Shown here piece by piece: positions 60,757 to 64,000 of a stretch of 64,000 nt of DNA. The DNA lies in the IMG/VR virus record IMGVR_UViG_3300023181_000026, positions 1-64,000 of that record; one strand, given 5' to 3'. The translations under genes were made by a program, and so were the position numbers. This DNA comes from a virus. Numbering within the stretch: position 1 is the first letter of the stretch; every line of letters begins with the position of its first letter. The notes beneath the pieces were generated by a model that saw only the letters and a program-made list of their open reading frames with translations, made no database searches and was not told where the DNA came from.

Positions 60757-60787
60757 CAAAAGTATGTATTATAATATTATTTATCAA
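60757..60787 (-). promoter_or_regulatory. Late promoter for the connector/muzzle genes, near-leaderless
   Basis: Minus strand: -33 TTG (60787-60785) in TTTTTGA, 20-base spacer, -7 TACTTTTG (60764-60757), four bases (TATC) before the ATG. The mRNA probably begins at the start codon. Confidence 0.75.
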
Positions 60788-60809
60788 AAAGTTAAGAATG
60801 GATATTATT

Positions 60810-60837
60810 AAAAAAGGCGGAAGATTGCTCAACCGCC
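60810..60837 (-). terminator. Terminator of the tail-fibre transcript
   Basis: Minus strand stem GGCGG (60837-60833) / CCGCC (60820-60816) followed by TTTTTTAATA. A second, weaker stem AAGGG/CCCTT followed by ATTTTTC overlaps the end of the 476-residue gene. Confidence 0.85.
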
Positions 60838-60870
60838 AATTCAAAGAAAAATAAGGGAAACCAAAAACCC

Positions 60871-62301
60871 TTAAGTTGCTGCTGGTATAAATACTAGAGT
60901 ACCCATAGAAGCTGTTATTTCATTGCTGGCTGCACTTGTACCTAAAAGCGATATAGTCATATTATTATTAAAATTCACTCCTGCACTATAAGTAGCTACA
61001 TAGACATTTGATTGAGCTCCTGCATTAAAGGTCATCATAATTTTTGCAAATACTTGATCTGTTCTTATGATTTGACCGCTTATAGCAAAGCTACCATTAT
61101 TTGAAGTACTAAAAGTAAAACTACTACTTCCAAATTGTACTCCTATCTGTTTGGTTACTCCTGGTGATTGTATTGAACCTGCAAATTTAAATTCCATTTT
61201 ATCACCGTTAGTTATAGCTGTTAAAGCTGGTATAACCATCTGATAAAGTGTAGTCTGAGTAGAGCCGCTATTTGAAGCATCTATAAAATTTTCTTGAAGT
61301 GCTCTTGCACCTCCTCCGCTTGCTGCTGCTGTTACTCTTCCTTTACTGTCAACTGTAATATTAGCACTTATATAACTTCCTGCTGTAACCGCTGTATTTG
61401 ATAAGGTAGTGGCGTTTCCTACAGAAGTTATGTCTCCTGTTAGATTAGGAATTGTTGTAACTGTTGCAGAATTTCCTGTAGTGTCTTGATTTAAGGTGGG
61501 AAAATCAGTTAAACTCGCTGCACTTCCTGTCGGGGTAAGATAATCTGTCCCTGCAATAGCTGCTGTTAAATCTCCTGACCCATTGGCTTTTAAGATGCTA
61601 TTTATAACTGAACTCTGCCTTATTATTCCATTTACATCTAAAGGTCTTATAGGTTGATTAACACCTATTCCTATATTTCCTGTCCTGTGTATACTAACTG
61701 TTTTATTACCTCCTGCATCTGTATTTGAGTTTGACAAGAAGAATGGTGTCGTAGAAGGAGAAATATATGTTACATAAGCTGTTCCATTCCAAACCCAAAG
61801 AGAGTTATTAACTACACTGGTATAAACTATATCGTCATCTTGAGGAGTATTTGGAGTAAACACCGTTCCTCCTGTGTTAGGGTTGGCAGTGTTGAAAGTT
61901 ACTATTGTCTGATTAGTCTCTGTAAATATTCTTTGTGCTAGCCAATCTTCGTCAACAGTAAAACCTAAACTTGTAGAAGTGCTGGAGACATTTATAGAAT
62001 CAGTGTCTACTAAGCTCTTAATCTGTTTTTGTCCTATATTATTGTCTCCCGCATAAATAATTTCTCCTGCTCCTACATTTACAAGGCTAGAAGAACTTCC
62101 CCCTGAACCTGACTGATTTTTTAATTCGCATACTACATCGTCAATAGCTTCCAAAGTTTGAGTTAAAGGTGTATTTGAATTTACAGAGATACAATTTAAA
62201 TCTATTCCGTCATAAACTATATTATCAGTGCTTACATCTCTGAAACAGTTAGATTTCTTTTTACAAGAACATTCTATTGGTTGGTTACATTTATTACACA
62301 T
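60871..62301 (-). CDS. Tail fibre/receptor-binding protein (476 aa)
   Basis: A Cys-rich head (CNKCNQPIECSCKKKSNC) is followed by STDNIVYDGIDLNCISVNSN with LTQTLEAIDDVVCEL (about 20-60), the adaptor motif of crAss-like tail fibres. Then come GNIGIGVNQPIRPLDVNG (about 205-222) and SASLTDFPTLNQDTTGNSAT-type fibre repeats (about 255-290). A beta-rich C-terminal domain (about 330-476) is likely the host-binding head. It is last in the tail transcript, just before a terminator. Confidence 0.82.
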   Translation of the reverse strand: MCNKCNQPIECSCKKKSNCFRDVSTDNIVYDGIDLNCISVNSNTPLTQTLEAIDDVVCELKNQSGSGGSSSSLVNVGAGEIIYAGDNNIGQKQIKSLVDTDSINVSSTSTSLGFTVDEDWLAQRIFTETNQTIVTFNTANPNTGGTVFTPNTPQDDDIVYTSVVNNSLWVWNGTAYVTYISPSTTPFFLSNSNTDAGGNKTVSIHRTGNIGIGVNQPIRPLDVNGIIRQSSVINSILKANGSGDLTAAIAGTDYLTPTGSAASLTDFPTLNQDTTGNSATVTTIPNLTGDITSVGNATTLSNTAVTAGSYISANITVDSKGRVTAAASGGGARALQENFIDASNSGSTQTTLYQMVIPALTAITNGDKMEFKFAGSIQSPGVTKQIGVQFGSSSFTFSTSNNGSFAISGQIIRTDQVFAKIMMTFNAGAQSNVYVATYSAGVNFNNNMTISLLGTSAASNEITASMGTLVFIPAAT

Positions 62302-62303
62302 AA

Positions 62304-62858
62304 TTAAGATGTTTCGTTAAATAAATCCCCTGTTGCTGAATATGTTGTAGTCGTCACTCTTCTTATATTTACTCTCCCCCAAGTTTGAATAGCATCATTA
62401 GTATCTGTATTAACAGTTGGTACTACAAATAAAGGGGCTGTATCATACTCTTGTTCTATTTTAATTGTTTCCGCCATTTCTCCATTTACAAATAAATTAC
62501 ATTCAAAATTAGAAGGTAAGGCAGAGTTTATAGCAATTCTTGGAACATTTACAGCAGAGTTAATTATTATATTCTTTCTATTATCAATGGTTTGTAAATT
62601 ATAAGTCCCATCAATATCTAAAGTCTTATCTGTGAATGCTTGTCCTGCTGCTTCTAAAGCTATTATTCTACTATTTTTATTTATTAAATCTAAAGTAATC
62701 GCTGAGTTAACTTCAGTTTGTGTAGATTCTGCTGACAAAGATAGGTATACTATAGCCGTAGGAGTTGATATGCAGTCTGTAGAAAAGTACATTCCATCAC
62801 AAGGATCAGGAGTGTTATTTACTACTACGTTGGTGTTTTTTGGGCAGTCTATGGGCAT
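62304..62858 (-). CDS. Tail fibre-associated protein (184 aa)
   Basis: Starts with a Cys/Pro-rich head (IDCPKNTNVVVNNTPDPC). ESTQTEVNSAITLDLINKNS then RIIALEAAGQAF (about 44-75) is a short coiled segment common in tail proteins of Bacteroidota phages. The C-terminal half is beta-rich. Probably a fibre adaptor or small fibre subunit. Its start overlaps the upstream gene by ten bases. Confidence 0.68.
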   Translation of the reverse strand: MPIDCPKNTNVVVNNTPDPCDGMYFSTDCISTPTAIVYLSLSAESTQTEVNSAITLDLINKNSRIIALEAAGQAFTDKTLDIDGTYNLQTIDNRKNIIINSAVNVPRIAINSALPSNFECNLFVNGEMAETIKIEQEYDTAPLFVVPTVNTDTNDAIQTWGRVNIRRVTTTTYSATGDLFNETS

Positions 62859-63205
62859 TGATTCTCTTGTAATTGTTGAACTTGTGATTCTAAAATTGAT
62901 ACTCTTTCAGTTAGAGCTTCTATAGTAGTTTGCTGAGTGCAAATAAATGTCTGTATATTTTCCAGAGCTGTATTTACTTTTATTTCGCCCGAAGCGTAAG
63001 TTATACATCCGTCTCTTAAATTTTCTAAATCAGAATCTTCTTTTATTTCTTCTATTAAGGAATAAATATCTTCTGTTATCTCTTGCATATCTAAGCAATC
63101 ATCTTCTGATAGACTTGATATTTCTGGTATTGTTCCTTGGTATTCTACACATGTTGCGTAGTTTTTAGAACAAGTATTTTTTGGTTTAAATTTACCTACG
63201 CACAT
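62849..63205 (-). CDS. Tail fibre adaptor with coiled coil (118 aa)
   Basis: A Cys-containing head (CVGKFKPKNTCSKNYATCVE) and an acidic linker (SLSEDDCLDMQEITEDIYSL) lead into ENIQTFICTQQTTIEALTER and VSILESQVQQLQENQ, a coiled coil suited to trimerisation. This matches small adaptor proteins of crAss-like tail-fibre operons. A hairpin (63232-63257) lies 27 bases before its start. Confidence 0.66.
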   Translation of the reverse strand: MCVGKFKPKNTCSKNYATCVEYQGTIPEISSLSEDDCLDMQEITEDIYSLIEEIKEDSDLENLRDGCITYASGEIKVNTALENIQTFICTQQTTIEALTERVSILESQVQQLQENQCP

Positions 63206-63231
63206 CTTTTCTTTTTTATTATTTTTAATTT

Positions 63232-63257
63232 AAGGAGGGCATATTTCAACCCTCCTT
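63232..63257. other. 8-bp perfect hairpin between tail genes
   Basis: AAGGAGGG (63232-63239) pairs with CCCTCCTT (63250-63257) across a 10-base loop. The T-run lies on the plus strand (TTTTTAT), while the genes run on the minus strand, where the hairpin is followed by an A-rich stretch. It may partly terminate, be a processing site or block antisense transcription. Confidence 0.6.
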
Positions 63258-63275
63258 TTTATAAATATTTGATTA

Positions 63276-63512
63276 TTAAGCTTTTGGCTTCCTGGGTTTT
63301 GGTTTTGGTATACCAACTTCTAAAATAGCCTCCTGAGTAAAAGGTGTCCAATCTACCTCTTCAAAGTCAAGTGGATCAAGTTTGGTTATAGCATCATCTA
63401 AATTAGCAAGCCATTCTCCTGCTGGATTTTTCTTGATATCATAATCAAAATCTTTGTCTTGTAGTAAAGAACACGCTGTGTCTTCTGAAATTTTTGCAAC
63501 TCTTTCTGCCAT
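63276..63512 (-). CDS. Hypothetical late protein (78 aa)
   Basis: Acidic protein (ERVAKISEDTACSLLQDKDF; WLANLDDAITKLDPLDFEEV) with a basic, Pro/Lys-rich tail (GIPKPKPRKPKA). Lies between fibre genes, so perhaps a fibre chaperone or small virion protein. No family recognised. Confidence 0.66.
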   Translation of the reverse strand: MAERVAKISEDTACSLLQDKDFDYDIKKNPAGEWLANLDDAITKLDPLDFEEVDWTPFTQEAILEVGIPKPKPRKPKA

Positions 63513-63538
63513 TTTTTATTTATTTGTGATTTAAATTA

Positions 63539-64000
63539 TTAGTATTGTATTTCTTGTCCAACTGTAAATGCTGCACTTCCAGCACCACTAGTAACAGCCC
63601 TTAGTCTAACATACCATCCTGCTTGTACTTCCCCTTGAACATTGTTGGTAGAAGTTTTATTAAGAGCTACTGCAACTGCTACGGCATCTGAAAATCCTGC
63701 TTGACTTATACTTGTCCAAGTTGAGTTATTAGGACTAACTTCTAGGTATACCATTGAACTTCCTGACGATAAAAGTAATGTAAGAGCTATAGTGTGAGTT
63801 ATTGTATAACTAACTCTAGTATTTCTAGTAGTTGATATCTGCACTCCTGCTGCATTAATAGTTTTTACAGCAGTATTGTTAAAACTAGGCGAACTTACTG
63901 TATAATTAGGAATATTTATGTTTCCTGTACTATTGTCATAAGTTGCCGCTCCTGAAGTGCCTGTAGTTGTTAAACTTATAGCTGCTCTAACTCCTGCTTG
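63539..64000 (-). CDS. Tail fibre protein, C-terminal part (window-truncated)
   Basis: The frame is open to the window edge, so the true start lies beyond 64000; a GTG at 63844 is only internal. The visible 153 residues begin AGVRAAISLTTTGTSGAATY, DNSTGNINIPNYTVSSPSFN, then a beta-rich Thr/Ser/Ala domain. This 'RAAISLTTTGTSGAATYDN' stretch is a common tail in fibres of Bacteroidota phages. The C-terminal domain resembles small trimeric jelly-roll-like folds and probably binds receptor or neighbouring fibre subunits. Confidence 0.75.
   Translation of the reverse strand, partial: QAGVRAAISLTTTGTSGAATYDNSTGNINIPNYTVSSPSFNNTAVKTINAAGVQISTTRNTRVSYTITHTIALTLLLSSGSSMVYLEVSPNNSTWTSISQAGFSDAVAVAVALNKTSTNNVQGEVQAGWYVRLRAVTSGAGSAAFTVGQEIQY

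Noticed and set aside
1-64000. Stop-codon reassignment, known in some crAss-like phages.
   Set aside because: TAA, TAG and TGA all end well-packed genes here, and the giant late genes have no internal stops in the standard code.
1-64000. tRNA genes and CRISPR arrays.
   Set aside because: No T-loop plus acceptor pairing survived inspection; TTCGAATC-like words lie inside coding sequence. No regularly spaced repeats were seen.

Overview
This window is a piece of an AT-rich (roughly 30% GC by impression) double-stranded DNA phage genome that infects a Bacteroidota host. It is most likely a podovirus of the crAss-like order (Crassvirales). Three things point there: the virion gene order (tail fibres, connector/ring proteins, a giant tail 'muzzle' protein, then several giant internal 'cargo' proteins); recognisable crAss-type N-termini on several of these proteins; and promoters of the Bacteroidota type (-33 TTG, about 19 bases, -7 TAnnTTTG) with almost no Shine-Dalgarno sequences. 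TAA, TGA and TAG are all used as stops and the giant genes stay open in the standard code.

Layout. (1) 1-26.2 kb, plus strand: an early/middle region of about 75 tightly packed, often ATGA-overlapping genes, mostly short and unrecognised. Among them are the replication genes: an SF4 (DnaB-type) helicase at 3.5-4.6 kb, a family B DNA polymerase at 8.5-10.6 kb and a BT4734/VirE-N-type primase at 17.6-18.5 kb. There is also a T5 A1-like metallophosphoesterase with a helix-turn-helix at 21.9-23.5 kb. Three enzymes bear on ADP-ribose/NAD or nucleotides: a NADAR protein, an A1S_2505-like protein and a Nudix hydrolase. Homing-type genes sit beside the replication genes: two NUMOD4-HNH, one GIY-YIG and one NUMOD1-only. 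A promoter, a structured RNA with a possible pseudoknot and a strong terminator lie between the polymerase and the GIY-YIG gene and may be a free small RNA gene. (2) 26.2-26.4 kb: a convergent junction with hairpins. (3) 26.4-30.7 kb, minus strand: a second block of short unknown genes headed by an HNH endonuclease with its own promoter. (4) 30.8-64 kb, minus strand: the late virion genes, read from right to left. A tail-fibre and adaptor group (60.9-64 kb, cut by the window edge) ends in a terminator. A new promoter then drives three connector/ring genes and the 2444-residue muzzle protein; further promoters precede a zinc metallopeptidase, the cargo proteins (1038, 877 and 1633 residues), and the group with the 747- and 1927-residue proteins. 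The last gene (115 residues) is bracketed by a promoter -7 element and a terminator.

The helicase, primase and polymerase form the replication core. The late proteins build the tail and the internal cargo ejected into the cell. Capsid, portal, terminase and a catalytic RNA polymerase subunit were not seen here and presumably lie outside the window. The most unusual features are the putative small RNA, the set of near-leaderless late promoters, the ADP-ribose-related gene set, a beta-propeller inserted in the muzzle protein, a dispersed GC-only micro-motif in the early region, and a 31-bp inverted repeat 16 kb apart.
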